NCBI RefSeq assembly: GCF_015207665.1
Contig: NZ_JADEWL010000003.1
Coordinates: 1-64,000, forward strand
Reading direction: 5' to 3'
Length of the DNA: 64,000 nt
From: Plectonema cf. radiosum LEGE 06105
GTDB taxonomy: Bacteria; Cyanobacteriota; Cyanobacteriia; Cyanobacteriales; Nostocaceae
Shown here: piece after piece, positions 54,443-63,598 of the stretch
Layout of the letters: each line of letters opens with the position of its first letter
How positions within the stretch are numbered: the first letter of the stretch is position 1
Notes under the pieces: model-generated
What the model was told of the DNA's origin: nothing
The model's database searches: none
The model's input: only the letters and a program-made list of their open reading frames with translations
Translations under genes and position numbers: made by a program

Positions 54443-56677
54443 ATGAGTATCAAACGTCGTGATTTTTTGCTGTTGATGGGAGCGAGCGCGGGTGCAGTAG
54501 CGCTGAATTCGCTGTCAGGGTGCGATCAAAAAGTAACAGTGCAGCCTAATGGTTCACAAGCAAAAGCTTTATCCGTATTTAAACCTATAAAAGGCCCGAT
54601 TCCATTACAAACTGCCGGGTTTAATCCCGAACAACAGCAAGAAGCTTATCGTAACTACGAAGTAGTTGATGATTTAGTATTACCCGATGGTTTTGAATAC
54701 CAAATTATTGCTGCTTGGGGCGATAAAGTCGGCGATTCTCGATTTGGCTACAACAACGATTATTTATCGTTTGTACCAACAGGAGAAAACGAAGGATATC
54801 TCTCAGTTAATTTTGAGTACATTAGCGCTATTCCTTGGATGCAAACTTACGCGAAGGTAATCGGCAAATCATTACCCTTCGATCAGGTAATTGCCAAACT
54901 AAGCGCGGATTCCCAGGGGAAAGGTGAGATAAACGCTTATGGTTTGAGTGAAGATGAGCCGTTAAAAGCGAACATACGGCAAATCTGTTCCGAAGCATTA
55001 TTAGATCAGGGATTAGGTATTATCTCCATCCGTAAAAATGCTGATGGAAAATGGGAACGCACTAACAGCAATGCAGATAGACGCATCAGCGGAATTTCCG
55101 GTTTAGAAGACGGACGTTATCTCAAAGCAACTGGTCCGGCTGTAAATATATTTCGCAAACAGCAAGGACTTGGTTACAACGATAAACTTGGCGATCGCAT
55201 AATTGGGACTTTTGGCAATTGTGCAGGTGGAACCACACCTTGGGGAACAGTGCTGAGTGCGGAAGAAAATTTTCAATCTCAGGTACCCGAACCAGTTTAC
55301 GCAGATGGAACCTCCTTTGAACCAGACAAAGTTGGTTTTACCATAGCCGAAGGAGATTTATACGGACAAGGTAACGTTTTTGGACTTGCGGGGAACAAAT
55401 ACGGTTGGATAGTAGAAGTAGATCCAGCTAACCCCAACGATTATGGGACAAAACATAGTTGGTTAGGACGCTACCGTCATGAAGCCGTAGGAGTGCGTGT
55501 CGAATCAGGAAAGCCTCTAGCGTTTTATTCGGGGTGCGATCGAAGAGGTGGACACGTTTATAAATTCGTTAGTAAGGATAAAGTTTCCGATCCGCAAGAC
55601 AAAGCTAATTCTCAGCTACTTTCTGAGGGAATGCTTTACGCAGCCAAATTCGACGCTAACGGTACGGGTAAATGGATACCTTTAAATGCAGATACCTCTG
55701 TAAATCCAGAGCTTCCTAGCAATATTGCTGGAAATCTAATTAATTTACCATTAGGAACACAATCATCAGGGGACAAGCGAACACTCTTTGAAGTTCCACA
55801 ACCGATTCAAGGCAATTATTTAGCAGCGTCAAAAGACGAAGAAGTTACTAAATATAAGCAACAGTTCAAAAAACTCGGCGATTTATACACAGGTAACGAC
55901 GAAGAAAAGCAGGGTGCAATATTAATTGACGCGCATTATGCTGCTAATGCTGTGGGTGCAACTTGTACAGCTCGTCCGGAAGACACCGAAATTGCACCGA
56001 ATGGAGACTTGTATATTTGCTTTACCTCCGGTACTCCTAGTAAAGAGGGCGGTGCCGATAGCAGAGTTTTCCAAGGTCCGAAAGGTGAAGTTGGTTACGA
56101 ATATGGATGGGTAATGCGTCTCACAGAAGACAAGAATGACCCAGCAGCCATGACTTTTAAATGGGAAATGATTGGTACTGGTGGTGAACCTGCGAGTGGC
56201 GGGATGGGTTTTGCAAACCCCGATAACCTGCTAATCGATAAAGGTGGTAATCTCTGGATGGTCACGGATACTTCAACATCGAAACTAAATAGTGCCGTCA
56301 AAAGTCGTACCGACGAGGAAGGTAAAACTGCAAATATATCAGGATTATTTGGCAATAATACTATTTGGTATATTCCCACAAACGGTGAAAATGCAGGTAA
56401 AGCCTTCTTATTTGGCATCGGACCGATGGAGTGTGAAACAACCGGACTTTATTTTACTCCCGACGAGCAAACGATGTTTCTTGCCATCCAGCATCCTGGA
56501 GAAGCCAACGGTACTCGCTTAAATCAAGCTTCGGAAAACCGAGACTATCTTGTGTATACCACTACTGGAGAAGAGTTCGCACAAAGCCGTAAAGTCCCCA
56601 TTGGTTCTAACTGGCCCGACAAAAGCTCAGACGCTCCTCCCAAGCCAGCGGTTATTTATATCACTAAAACCTCATGA
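54443..56677 (+). CDS. phoX: Alkaline phosphatase PhoX
   Basis: 744-aa secreted Ca2+/Fe-dependent phosphomonoesterase of the PhoX (DUF839) family that frees phosphate from organic esters. The N-terminus is a Tat signal: twin-arginine IKRRDFLLLMG, hydrophobic stretch, then a lipobox-like LSGC near residue 27, so it may be a lipoprotein. PhoX segments read in order: PDGFEYQIIAAWGDKVGDSR near 76, FGNCAGGTTPWGTVLSAEEN near 257 with the conserved Cys and Glu, SWLGRYRHEAVGVR and AFYSGCDRRGGHVYKF near 336-380, and FANPDNLLIDKGGNLWMVTD near 593. Same strand and next transcription unit after sphR-sphS-phoU; likely under SphR control. Confidence 0.95.
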   Translation: MSIKRRDFLLLMGASAGAVALNSLSGCDQKVTVQPNGSQAKALSVFKPIKGPIPLQTAGFNPEQQQEAYRNYEVVDDLVLPDGFEYQIIAAWGDKVGDSRFGYNNDYLSFVPTGENEGYLSVNFEYISAIPWMQTYAKVIGKSLPFDQVIAKLSADSQGKGEINAYGLSEDEPLKANIRQICSEALLDQGLGIISIRKNADGKWERTNSNADRRISGISGLEDGRYLKATGPAVNIFRKQQGLGYNDKLGDRIIGTFGNCAGGTTPWGTVLSAEENFQSQVPEPVYADGTSFEPDKVGFTIAEGDLYGQGNVFGLAGNKYGWIVEVDPANPNDYGTKHSWLGRYRHEAVGVRVESGKPLAFYSGCDRRGGHVYKFVSKDKVSDPQDKANSQLLSEGMLYAAKFDANGTGKWIPLNADTSVNPELPSNIAGNLINLPLGTQSSGDKRTLFEVPQPIQGNYLAASKDEEVTKYKQQFKKLGDLYTGNDEEKQGAILIDAHYAANAVGATCTARPEDTEIAPNGDLYICFTSGTPSKEGGADSRVFQGPKGEVGYEYGWVMRLTEDKNDPAAMTFKWEMIGTGGEPASGGMGFANPDNLLIDKGGNLWMVTDTSTSKLNSAVKSRTDEEGKTANISGLFGNNTIWYIPTNGENAGKAFLFGIGPMECETTGLYFTPDEQTMFLAIQHPGEANGTRLNQASENRDYLVYTTTGEEFAQSRKVPIGSNWPDKSSDAPPKPAVIYITKTS

Positions 56678-57207
56678 ACTTAGTTGCTAATTATTATCAA
56701 TTAGTTTAGAATTAGTTCCATTGTGATTATAAACACGGCAAATTTACTTTTTCTGAGATAAATTTGCAAGTAAAGATAAAAGAACTTTAACGTTCTCATA
56801 AACACAAAGTAGTGAATTTACGCAATAATGGTATTTGTCATGCCTAATTATTAGTGGCTAAATATACTTGCAACCCCTATTATTACTGCTAACCATTTAT
56901 AGCTCTCCTAAGAGACTTCTCGAGCCAGCAGCAGTATGTCTTTTTCAAGGGATTTACTCTAGATGAACTATATAATTACCAACAATTCATCTATAGAATA
57001 GCAGAGTTCCTTGAAACACTTCATCTACCTTTTGGCTGAGCCAAAAAAACTAACTAGAGTTCTTTGCGAATACAAATCGCTAAGCGCATGAGTTAAATCC
57101 TAAATTGATTTGACCATATTTACAGGGTGGTGGCAAATCGATGGAATACCTTTGAACGCTTTTAAATCAAGCAAATACAAACCTTACCAATTACGGAATC
57201 TTTGATA
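56678..57207. other. Intergenic region between phoX and Crp-type gene
   Basis: 530 bp, AT-rich, with no gene or repeat family recognised. Likely contains the regulator promoter. Confidence 0.5.
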
Positions 57208-57831
57208 ATGTATTCTACAAATCGCCCTGGCAACAGTAACTTTTCGCAAAACGCTAACAACAACGCCAATAACACTAACAGCAGTTCTCTGCCACAAAGA
57301 TTATTTACACGTCGCGAAGTGATTCCACCACGTAACGATGTATTATGGCGGATTGAGCGGGGTGCAATCCGGACATTAACCTGGAGTGAAGATGGGGCAT
57401 TTATCACTCTGGGTTACTGGGGTCCGGGAGATTTGGTTGGCTATCCACTTTCGAGAGTTAAACCTTACCAAATCGAATGTCTGACCAGCGTTGAAGTAAG
57501 CGTTCTACCACCTCAAATGTGGCAGCAAGACGTTGAAGCCTTGATATCTCACATTCAACAGTCAGAAGAGTTATTAAGTATAGTACATCGTAAACCAATT
57601 TCGCTACGTTTGTGGCAATTTTTGGTCTGGTTGGGTGAAAAATTTGGTCGTGAAGTAGAACAAGGTAAACTTATCGACCTGAACGTTACCCATCAAGAGA
57701 TGGCAGAAGTGTTAAATACAACACGTGTTACCGTAACTCGTTTGTTGCAACAGTTTGAAGACGAACAGAATATAGTACGTCACAAACGTCGTATCATTCT
57801 ACGTTTACCGAATAAAGACGGTAGAAAATAA
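57208..57831 (+). CDS. Crp/Fnr-family transcriptional regulator
   Basis: 207 aa. Asn/Ser-rich N-terminal tail of about 25 residues (NSNFSQNANNNANNTNSSS), then a cyclic-nucleotide-binding-type beta-roll (RREVIPPRNDVLWRIERGAI ... LGYWGPGDLVGYPLSR), a dimerisation helix and an HTH_Crp domain (NVTHQEMAEVLNTTRVTVTR near 167-186). The beta-roll lacks the Arg-Ser pair for cAMP binding that I would expect, so the ligand is unclear. ATG 57208 preferred to TTG 57202. It lies 162 bp upstream of the first SLH porin gene on the same strand. Confidence 0.87.
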   Translation: MYSTNRPGNSNFSQNANNNANNTNSSSLPQRLFTRREVIPPRNDVLWRIERGAIRTLTWSEDGAFITLGYWGPGDLVGYPLSRVKPYQIECLTSVEVSVLPPQMWQQDVEALISHIQQSEELLSIVHRKPISLRLWQFLVWLGEKFGREVEQGKLIDLNVTHQEMAEVLNTTRVTVTRLLQQFEDEQNIVRHKRRIILRLPNKDGRK

Positions 57832-57993
57832 TCACCAATGTTAGGTGGTTTACACTGTTAACTACTTAACATTTTTTTGGTACAATTAGCTTGTTTATTC
57901 ATAAGTAAAATCCCTTAAACTAATCTTAATTTAAGGGTACAACTTATGATTTAATAAATAAATAAACATAATTGTATCGGTGTGTGTGGGAAG

Positions 57994-59616
57994 ATGAGAA
58001 AAACTATTTGGAATATTCTGAAGCTGAGTCCGGTTATAGTAGCAGCAACATTTTTTAGTGCTAATGGTGCAATAGCAGAAGAAATTAACGAACAAGTAAC
58101 ACCTGTTGCTGAGTTGTCTGAAGAAACAAGCCCTATGGGTCAGGTAACATCAGTATCGCAGTTTTCTGACGTACAGCCAACAGATTGGGCATTTCAAGCG
58201 TTGCAATCATTGGTAGAGCGTTACGGTTGTATTGCAGGTTATCCCAACGGTACATATCGGGGAAATCGGGCTTTAACTCGTTATGAATTTGCCGCAGGTT
58301 TGAATGCTTGTTTGGATAGAGTTAATGAGCTGATTGCCACAGCGACAGCGAATATAGTTACTAAAGAAGACTTAGCAACTTTACAACGTTTACAAGAAGA
58401 ATTTAGTGCAGAACTAGCTACCTTACGAGGTAGGGTAGATGCAGTTGAAGCACGTACTGCTGAGATAGAAGCAAATCAGTTTTCAACTACTGCCAAATTA
58501 AACGGTGAAGTAATATTTGCTTTATCTCAAGCTTTTGGCGACCAGGTAGCAGGTAGTACTGAAGATTTAGATACTAATACTACCTTTACCGATCGGGTGC
58601 GTTTAAATATAGATTCGAGCTTTACAGGTTCGGATAGATTAAGAGTCCGTCTCGAAGCTAGAAATGTAACCCAATATAATACAAGCCGAACTGGCACAAA
58701 CATGACTCGTTTGGGCTTTGATGGGGAAGATGATAACGACTTTGAAATTGGTGAATTATGGTACGAATTTCCCCTCGGCGATGCTCTAAGAGTACATATT
58801 GATGCCGTAAGTGGTGAATACAACGATAATATAAACAACTTTCACCCGGCTTTTGAAAGCAGCGGTGGTGGTGCAATATCGCGTTACGGACGTTTTAGTC
58901 CCATTTACCGCCAAGGTGATGGTGCTGGTATAACCTTAACTTTCGCTCCCGAATCACCCATTAGCGCATCGGTTGGTTACTTAGCAGAAGACAACAGCAA
59001 CCCCGGATTGGGTACGGGAGTTTTTAATGGTTCCTATGCAGCCATCGGTCAAGTTGCTTTTCAGCCGAGTAAATCATTTGGTGTAGGTTTAACTTACGCT
59101 CGTACCTATCAAAATAGTCAAGGTGGCGTTAACCTATTTGATTCTACAGGTAGCGCTTTTGCCAATAACCCCTTTGCTATTATTGATGATGATGGTGATG
59201 ATGTTGGTTTTGCAACTACGGCTAACCACTACGGTGTCCAAGCGTCAGTCAGCCCTAGCTCTAAGTTTGCTGTTTCGGGTTGGGCTGGTTTTACAGACGC
59301 TACAGCTAAAGCCGGACCAAATGCAGGTGCTGATGCAGAAATGTTCTATTGGGCAGCTTCCTTGGCTCTCAGAGACCTTGGTACTAGAGGAAGTACCCTT
59401 GGTATAATCTTTGGTCAACCACCCAGAGTCACTAACAATGATATTACTGATAGAGAAGATCCAAATACTTCTTATCATCTAGAAGCACTTTACAAGTTAC
59501 CCATCAACGATAATATTGCCATTACTCCTGGAGTGTTGGTTATTTTCAATCCGGAACACAATAATGATAATGACACTATTTATGTAGGTACCCTGCGTAC
59601 TACTTTTAAATTCTAA
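57994..59616 (+). CDS. SLH-domain OprB-type outer-membrane porin, copy 1
   Basis: 540-aa outer-membrane porin of the iron-uptake/OprB-like group of cyanobacteria. Signal peptide to about residue 28. One SLH domain is near 48-110 (VSQFSDVQPTDWAFQALQSL, GCIAGYPNGTYRGNRALTRY) that binds pyruvylated cell-wall polysaccharide. A short coiled coil follows (LQRLQEEFSAELATLRGRVD), then a beta-barrel ending VYVGTLRTTFKF-like (IYVGTLRTTFKF) with C-terminal Phe. ATG 57994 was used (MRKTIWNILKLSP); a GTG four codons earlier is less likely. Strongly similar to the next gene, so a tandem duplication. csaB in this window makes the SLH ligand. Confidence 0.92.
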   Translation: MRKTIWNILKLSPVIVAATFFSANGAIAEEINEQVTPVAELSEETSPMGQVTSVSQFSDVQPTDWAFQALQSLVERYGCIAGYPNGTYRGNRALTRYEFAAGLNACLDRVNELIATATANIVTKEDLATLQRLQEEFSAELATLRGRVDAVEARTAEIEANQFSTTAKLNGEVIFALSQAFGDQVAGSTEDLDTNTTFTDRVRLNIDSSFTGSDRLRVRLEARNVTQYNTSRTGTNMTRLGFDGEDDNDFEIGELWYEFPLGDALRVHIDAVSGEYNDNINNFHPAFESSGGGAISRYGRFSPIYRQGDGAGITLTFAPESPISASVGYLAEDNSNPGLGTGVFNGSYAAIGQVAFQPSKSFGVGLTYARTYQNSQGGVNLFDSTGSAFANNPFAIIDDDGDDVGFATTANHYGVQASVSPSSKFAVSGWAGFTDATAKAGPNAGADAEMFYWAASLALRDLGTRGSTLGIIFGQPPRVTNNDITDREDPNTSYHLEALYKLPINDNIAITPGVLVIFNPEHNNDNDTIYVGTLRTTFKF

Positions 59617-59639
59617 GATTGTGTCAGCAATCATATCTC

Positions 59640-59704
59640 AGAAGTCGGGTTTTTAACTCGAATATTCTCTTAGAAAACACAATTATCCTCAAAACCCGAC
59701 TTCT
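59640..59704. repeat. AGAAGTCGGGTTTTT hairpin repeat, copy 2
   Basis: AGAAGTCGGGTTTTTAACTC... AATTATCCTCAAAACCCGACTTCT, followed by TACTCACACCTAG. It starts 24 bp after the porin stop and could end its transcription. Confidence 0.88.
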
Positions 59705-59721
59705 TACTCACACCTAGGACT

Positions 59722-59782
59722 AGAAGTCGGGTTTTTAACTTGAATATTCTCTGAAAAAACACAATTATCCTCAAAACCCGAC
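59722..59782. repeat. AGAAGTCGGGTTTTT hairpin repeat, copy 3
   Basis: AGAAGTCGGGTTTTTAACTT... AATTATCCTCAAAACCCGAC, followed by ATATAACCCTCACCTAG. The 3' arm is partly changed; directly follows copy 2 after CACACCTAGGACT. Confidence 0.88.
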
Positions 59783-59870
59783 ATATAACCCTCACCTAGT
59801 GGTCCATGTCATTAGTTATGATGGCTTAATTAATATAACCTTACTAGTAGTCGGATTTTACCAGAAATCT

Positions 59871-59900
59871 TGTAGAGACGTTATATATAACGTCTCTACA
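59871..59900. repeat. GTAGAGACG palindrome, copy 6
   Basis: Perfect 30-bp palindrome TGTAGAGACGTTATA/TATAACGTCTCTACA with inner arms TTATA/TATAA. Confidence 0.88.
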
Positions 59901-60087
59901 TTACGTCAGTAGACAAACAAAACCAATCAAAACTAATGAAAAGTACCACTAGTACTCAATGTCATTAATTTTAATGAGTTGGGTCTTAGTCCTCTTAAGA
60001 GGACGGGAGCTATTAGACGGGGAATTTTATTCCCCGACAAGTTCGGACATAAACCCCGCAAAACTAATGACGCAGACCACCAGGACT

Positions 60088-60152
60088 AGAAGTCGGGTTT
60101 TTAACCCAAATATTCTCTGAAAAAACACAATTATCCTCAAAACCCGACTTCT
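60088..60152. repeat. AGAAGTCGGGTTTTT hairpin repeat, copy 4
   Basis: AGAAGTCGGGTTTTTAACCC... AATTATCCTCAAAACCCGACTTCT; preceded by CAGGACT as copy 3 is preceded by TAGGACT. Confidence 0.88.
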
Positions 60153-60500
60153 TACTTAACCAAACCTAAGCCAAAATTTAATCTAATTTACAAAATAAAA
60201 TATAGATAGTGATAAAAAATACTAACTTAATAGAATAATTTTGATATAAAACTTTAGAGAAGCAAGCTCTTGGCTATTCCCTACTCCCTACTCCATACTC
60301 CCTTAATTTATTAATATTCTACAGCCCAGGGATTAATCTAAAAAAATTATAAATATGGAAAAGGTATGTTAGTTGACTTGTTTTAACTACTAGTATTGTC
60401 TTTTAATTTAATACAACAACTCCCAGCAAATATTCGTAAAAGAAAACACGAATAATTGAATGGTGGTTGAAACGGTAGGTGTGAGTGAGAGAGAAAAAAA

Positions 60501-62093
60501 ATGACAAAGCTTTTTTGGAACGTTTTTAAATTAAGTCCAATAGTTCTTGCTGCAACATTTTTCGCTGCTAACAGCGCATTCGCTGGTGAAGTAAGTGAAA
60601 AATCCACTTCTGTTGCTGAGCTATCGGTCGAATCGAACAACATCGGTCAAGTAACATCCGTTTCCCAGTTTTCCGACGTACAGCCCACCGATTGGGCATT
60701 CCAAGCATTACAATCTTTGGTTGAGCGCTACGGTTGTATAGCTGGTTATCCTAACGGAACCTTCCGTGGAAACCGTGCTTTAACCCGTTATGAATTTGCA
60801 GCTGGTTTGAACGCTTGTTTAGATCGGATTAACGAATTGATTGCGATCGCAACCGAAAGAGTTGGTTCTGGTGACTTAGAAACCTTGAAGCGCTTGCAAG
60901 AAGAGTATGCTGCGGAATTGGCTACTCTACGCGGTCGTGTAGATGCTTTGGAGTCCCGTTCTGCTAAATTGGAAGCTAATCAGTTCTCCACAACTGCTAA
61001 GTTGAAAGGTGAAGCTATCTTTGCTGTCGCTGGTGCTTTTGGTGATAGCGTAGATAATGACAACGTAACTCTATCCAACCGCGTTCGTTTGGACTTTGAT
61101 AGCAGTTTCACTGGTAAAGACAAGTTAAGAGTTCGTTTGCAGGCTCGGAATACTCCTGAGTTCGATGGTGATGTCACTGGTACCAGAATGACCCGTTTAG
61201 GCTTTGATGGTGAGGATGGAAACAATTTTGAACTCACTGAATTAAACTACAGCTTCAAGCCTGCTAAGGGAGTTATGGTTAAGATTGACGCTAACGAAGC
61301 CGATCTTAACGACAACGTTAACGTATTCAACCCCTTATTGAGCAGTAGTGGTAGTGGTGCTATCTCCCGTTACGGACGTTTCAGCCCTATCTATCGCTCT
61401 GCTAGTGGTGACGCTGGTGTAACAGCTGTGTTGGGTGGTAAAAATTCTCCCATCAAATTGAGCGGATCTTATACCTCCGGTAATCCATCTAACACCGATA
61501 ATGGTTTTTTCAATGGCAGCAATGCTTTCTTAGGTCAGATCGAAATCCAGCCTATAAAAGCTTTGAGCATCGGTGCAACCTATGTGCGTCGTTTTGATGC
61601 TGGCAATCCTACTGATTCCGACGACCTACCGGACACCAACGTAACTGGTAGCACAGGTGCTAACGGTACTAGAAGACCTTTTGGTAATGTTGCAACTAAA
61701 TCCAATCACTACGGTGTACAAGCTGCGTTACAACTCAACAAAACTACAACTGTTGGTGGTTGGTACGGTTTTGTTGATGCCGATCAAGAAAATGGTGCTG
61801 GAGATTCAGAAATTCAGTACTGGGCTGCTACACTCGGCATGAAAGACTTTGGTGCTAAGGGTAATACCTTGGGTCTAATCTTCGGTCAACCTCCCAAGAT
61901 AACCCAAATCAGTAATTTTGGAACTGCTACTAAAGACGAAGATACTTCTTACCATTTAGAAGGTCTTTACAAGATGAGTATTAACGACAGAATTTCTATT
62001 ACTCCTGGCTTGTTGGTAATCTTCAATCCTGAACACAACAACGATAACAGCACCGTTTACGTTGGTACACTACGTACAACCTTTAAGTTCTAA
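60501..62093 (+). CDS. SLH-domain OprB-type outer-membrane porin, copy 2
   Basis: 530 aa, same plan as the preceding porin: signal peptide to about residue 28 (MTKLFWNVFKLSPIVLAATF ... AFAGE), SLH domain with VSQFSDVQPTDWAFQALQSL identical to copy 1 over this stretch, coiled coil LKRLQEEYAAELATLRGRVD, then OprB-like barrel ending VYVGTLRTTFKF. Codons are more C-ending (GGTAACGCT, AACCGTGCT) than in copy 1, suggesting higher expression. The barrel loops differ most (for example near residues 300-340). GAGAG precedes ATG 60501. Substrate not predictable; relatives are linked to iron and small-solute uptake. Confidence 0.92.
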   Translation: MTKLFWNVFKLSPIVLAATFFAANSAFAGEVSEKSTSVAELSVESNNIGQVTSVSQFSDVQPTDWAFQALQSLVERYGCIAGYPNGTFRGNRALTRYEFAAGLNACLDRINELIAIATERVGSGDLETLKRLQEEYAAELATLRGRVDALESRSAKLEANQFSTTAKLKGEAIFAVAGAFGDSVDNDNVTLSNRVRLDFDSSFTGKDKLRVRLQARNTPEFDGDVTGTRMTRLGFDGEDGNNFELTELNYSFKPAKGVMVKIDANEADLNDNVNVFNPLLSSSGSGAISRYGRFSPIYRSASGDAGVTAVLGGKNSPIKLSGSYTSGNPSNTDNGFFNGSNAFLGQIEIQPIKALSIGATYVRRFDAGNPTDSDDLPDTNVTGSTGANGTRRPFGNVATKSNHYGVQAALQLNKTTTVGGWYGFVDADQENGAGDSEIQYWAATLGMKDFGAKGNTLGLIFGQPPKITQISNFGTATKDEDTSYHLEGLYKMSINDRISITPGLLVIFNPEHNNDNSTVYVGTLRTTFKF

Positions 62094-62276
62094 ATCGGTA
62101 TCGATAAAAGACTTCAAAATATAGCCCTTTTCGGTTGAGTGCAATACACTTCGTAGAACCTCGCCCCGCCTCCGGCACCCCTCTCCTTACTAAGGAGAGG
62201 GGAAGGGGGTGAGGTTTTAGTGTATTGGACTCAACTGAAATTTGCTATATACAAAGGTTTACTTAATTGCGGTATC
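62094..62276. repeat. Spacer with CCCTCTCC hairpin repeat
   Basis: GGTTGAGTGCAATACAC... CCGGCACCCCTCTCCTTACT-AAGGAGAGGGGAAGGGGGTGAGG ... TGTATTGGACTCAACT. The outer arms GTTGAGTGCAATACA/TGTATTGGACTCAAC enclose the CCCCTCTCC/GGAGAGGGG hairpin. Related to 40941-41010. Confidence 0.7.
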
Positions 62277-62421
62277 TTAAAATGCAGCAGCATCGAAAAT
62301 TTGCTCTACAGTTAAATTTAATTCAGGAAATGCTTTTGATTGAATAGCTTAAATAATCAATAATCCAGTATTCGGGTATGCCAATAGTTTCTGTTAGTAT
62401 TTTAGGTAGGGTTTGAGTCAT
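62277..62421 (-). pseudogene. Uma2-family relic with internal deletion
   Basis: On the minus strand MTQTLPKILTETIGIPEYWI (62421 down to 62362) reads into TIGIPEYWIIDYL, a core Uma2 segment. After a frameshift the C-terminus KAFPELNLTVEQIFDAAAF-stop follows. Only about 48 of the usual 190 residues are left, so N-terminal and central parts have been deleted. Not functional. Confidence 0.75.
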
Positions 62422-62440
62422 TTTTCCTCTTTAAAATTGA

Positions 62441-62692
62441 TTATTGTGGCGTAATTGGTGAATTATCTACAGGTGGTCTATCATTACTCCAAGCCCACCA
62501 TATATGACCACAGTTACAATAGTAAAATTCCTGCCATTTGCGGCGATACTGCTCTGTAACTACAGGGGAACGTCTATTTATCCAAACCTTTTCGGCTTCG
62601 CGACTAGTTGAACCACATTTAGGGCAGCAAAATTCTAACGCATGAGTTGCCTCATTTGTCCATTGAGGAGGTAAGGGAGCAAAAGCATCCAT
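62441..62692 (-). CDS. Small zinc-ribbon protein
   Basis: 83 aa. Zinc ribbon from CCPKCGS near residue 22 and CNCGHIW near 58 (two Cys pairs), with a basic strand between (EKVWINRRSPVVTEQYRRKW). Acidic/Pro-rich tails on both sides. A cytosolic protein probably binding one zinc; similar short proteins occur in other cyanobacteria, function unknown. ATG 62692 is directly downstream of a repeat array (in the gene's own upstream direction), so its promoter is likely disturbed. Confidence 0.72.
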   Translation of the reverse strand: MDAFAPLPPQWTNEATHALEFCCPKCGSTSREAEKVWINRRSPVVTEQYRRKWQEFYYCNCGHIWWAWSNDRPPVDNSPITPQ

Positions 62693-62704
62693 AAAAATTA
62701 ATGT

Positions 62705-62775
62705 TTAGTGGGAATGGGTAATTGGTAATTGGTAATGGGTAATTGGTAATTGGTAATTGGTAATTGGTAATGGGC
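62705..62775. repeat. TAATTGG tandem array
   Basis: TGGGTAAT/TGGTAAT units just upstream of the zinc-ribbon gene start. A matching ACCCATT/ACCAATT array lies at 62897-62932, directly before the DUF3318 ATG. Confidence 0.9.
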
Positions 62776-62941
62776 TAATAATTTTACTTTACAGAAAAAC
62801 AAGAAAATATTATCAACAATAAAAAATAGCAACCCGCAAGGATTAGGATTTAGCAAAAAGGTTCCAATTATCTCTAAACTACACACCCTACAATCTTACC
62901 CAATTACCCATTCCCCATTACCAATTACCCTTCTTTAAAAT

Positions 62942-63532
62942 ATGGAGCCAAAAGTAGAAATTCGTCGGTTGTTAGATTTAATGCCTGCTTCTGCTATAAA
63001 TACAGTAAAAATTCTGAGTAAAGCCGAACAGGAAAAGGTAATTGATGCATTTTTACCCTTACCTTGGCATCGAGAAAGATTGATATATATTAACTTTGAT
63101 TTGTGGCGTAATCTGACAAAAGCACAAAGAGACTTGCTTTTATTACGTACTGTTAGCTGGTTAATAGAGGTACGGTGGTTTAAGCCCGATATATATCAAG
63201 GCGTTGTGCTGATTGGATTATTTGGTGGGTTGATAGAATCGGCTCAAGGTGATGTAGTGGGTGTTGTTACATCTGCTGGATTAAGCGCGATCGCCATGCT
63301 CCGAATTGTACGTAACAATCGTTCTCAAGAGTCGGAAATTGCTGCCGATTTAGCTGCGATTAGTTTAGTACAGCGACGAGGTTGCTCAGAAGCGGAAGCC
63401 GCAGAACATTTGTTAAAAGCGATCGAAGCTGTTGCTAAAGTTGAAAAACGTTCTAATATAAGTTTTATTGAGTTAATTCGTACTCAAAATTTGCGAACAA
63501 TAGCAGGTTTTTCGGAGTTAGTTGACAGTTGA
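62942..63532 (+). CDS. DUF3318-family protein
   Basis: 196 aa, cyanobacterial DUF3318. Helical N-terminal part (VEIRRLLDLMPASAINTVKI, RERLIYINFDLWRNLTKAQR), two hydrophobic segments near 100-120 (GVVLIGLFGGLIESAQGDVV), and a C-terminal helical part (EAAEHLLKAIEAVAKVEKRS). Likely membrane-associated; function unknown. The ATG follows ACCAATTACCC repeats after only nine bases. The last codons GTT GAC AGT TGA belong to the GTTGACAGTTGATGG repeats that follow, so the repeat supplies the C-terminus and stop. Confidence 0.85.
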   Translation: MEPKVEIRRLLDLMPASAINTVKILSKAEQEKVIDAFLPLPWHRERLIYINFDLWRNLTKAQRDLLLLRTVSWLIEVRWFKPDIYQGVVLIGLFGGLIESAQGDVVGVVTSAGLSAIAMLRIVRNNRSQESEIAADLAAISLVQRRGCSEAEAAEHLLKAIEAVAKVEKRSNISFIELIRTQNLRTIAGFSELVDS

Positions 63533-63598
63533 TGGTTGATGGTTGATAGTTGTTGGTTGATGGTTGATGGTAACCTTTAACCTTTAACCTCTAACCTA
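63526..63598. repeat. GTTGATG tandem array
   Basis: GTTGACA, GTTGATG and GTTGATA units, then TAACCTTTAACCT units. The array fuses the DUF3318 stop with the stop of the following minus-strand gene. Confidence 0.9.

Larger units (their letters stand above)
59617..60500. other. Repeat-rich region between the porin genes, 884 bp
   Basis: Three AGAAGTCGGGTTTTT hairpin repeats (59640-59704, 59722-59782, 60088-60152) and one GAGACG palindrome (59871-59900). A nested element with GTCATTAATTTT.../AAAACTAATGAC inverted ends (about 59960-60072) holds CCTCTTAAGAGG and CGGGGAATTTTATTCCCCG hairpins. The last 250 bp are AT-rich with a CTATTCCCTACTCCC repeat and lead to the second porin gene. Confidence 0.75.
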
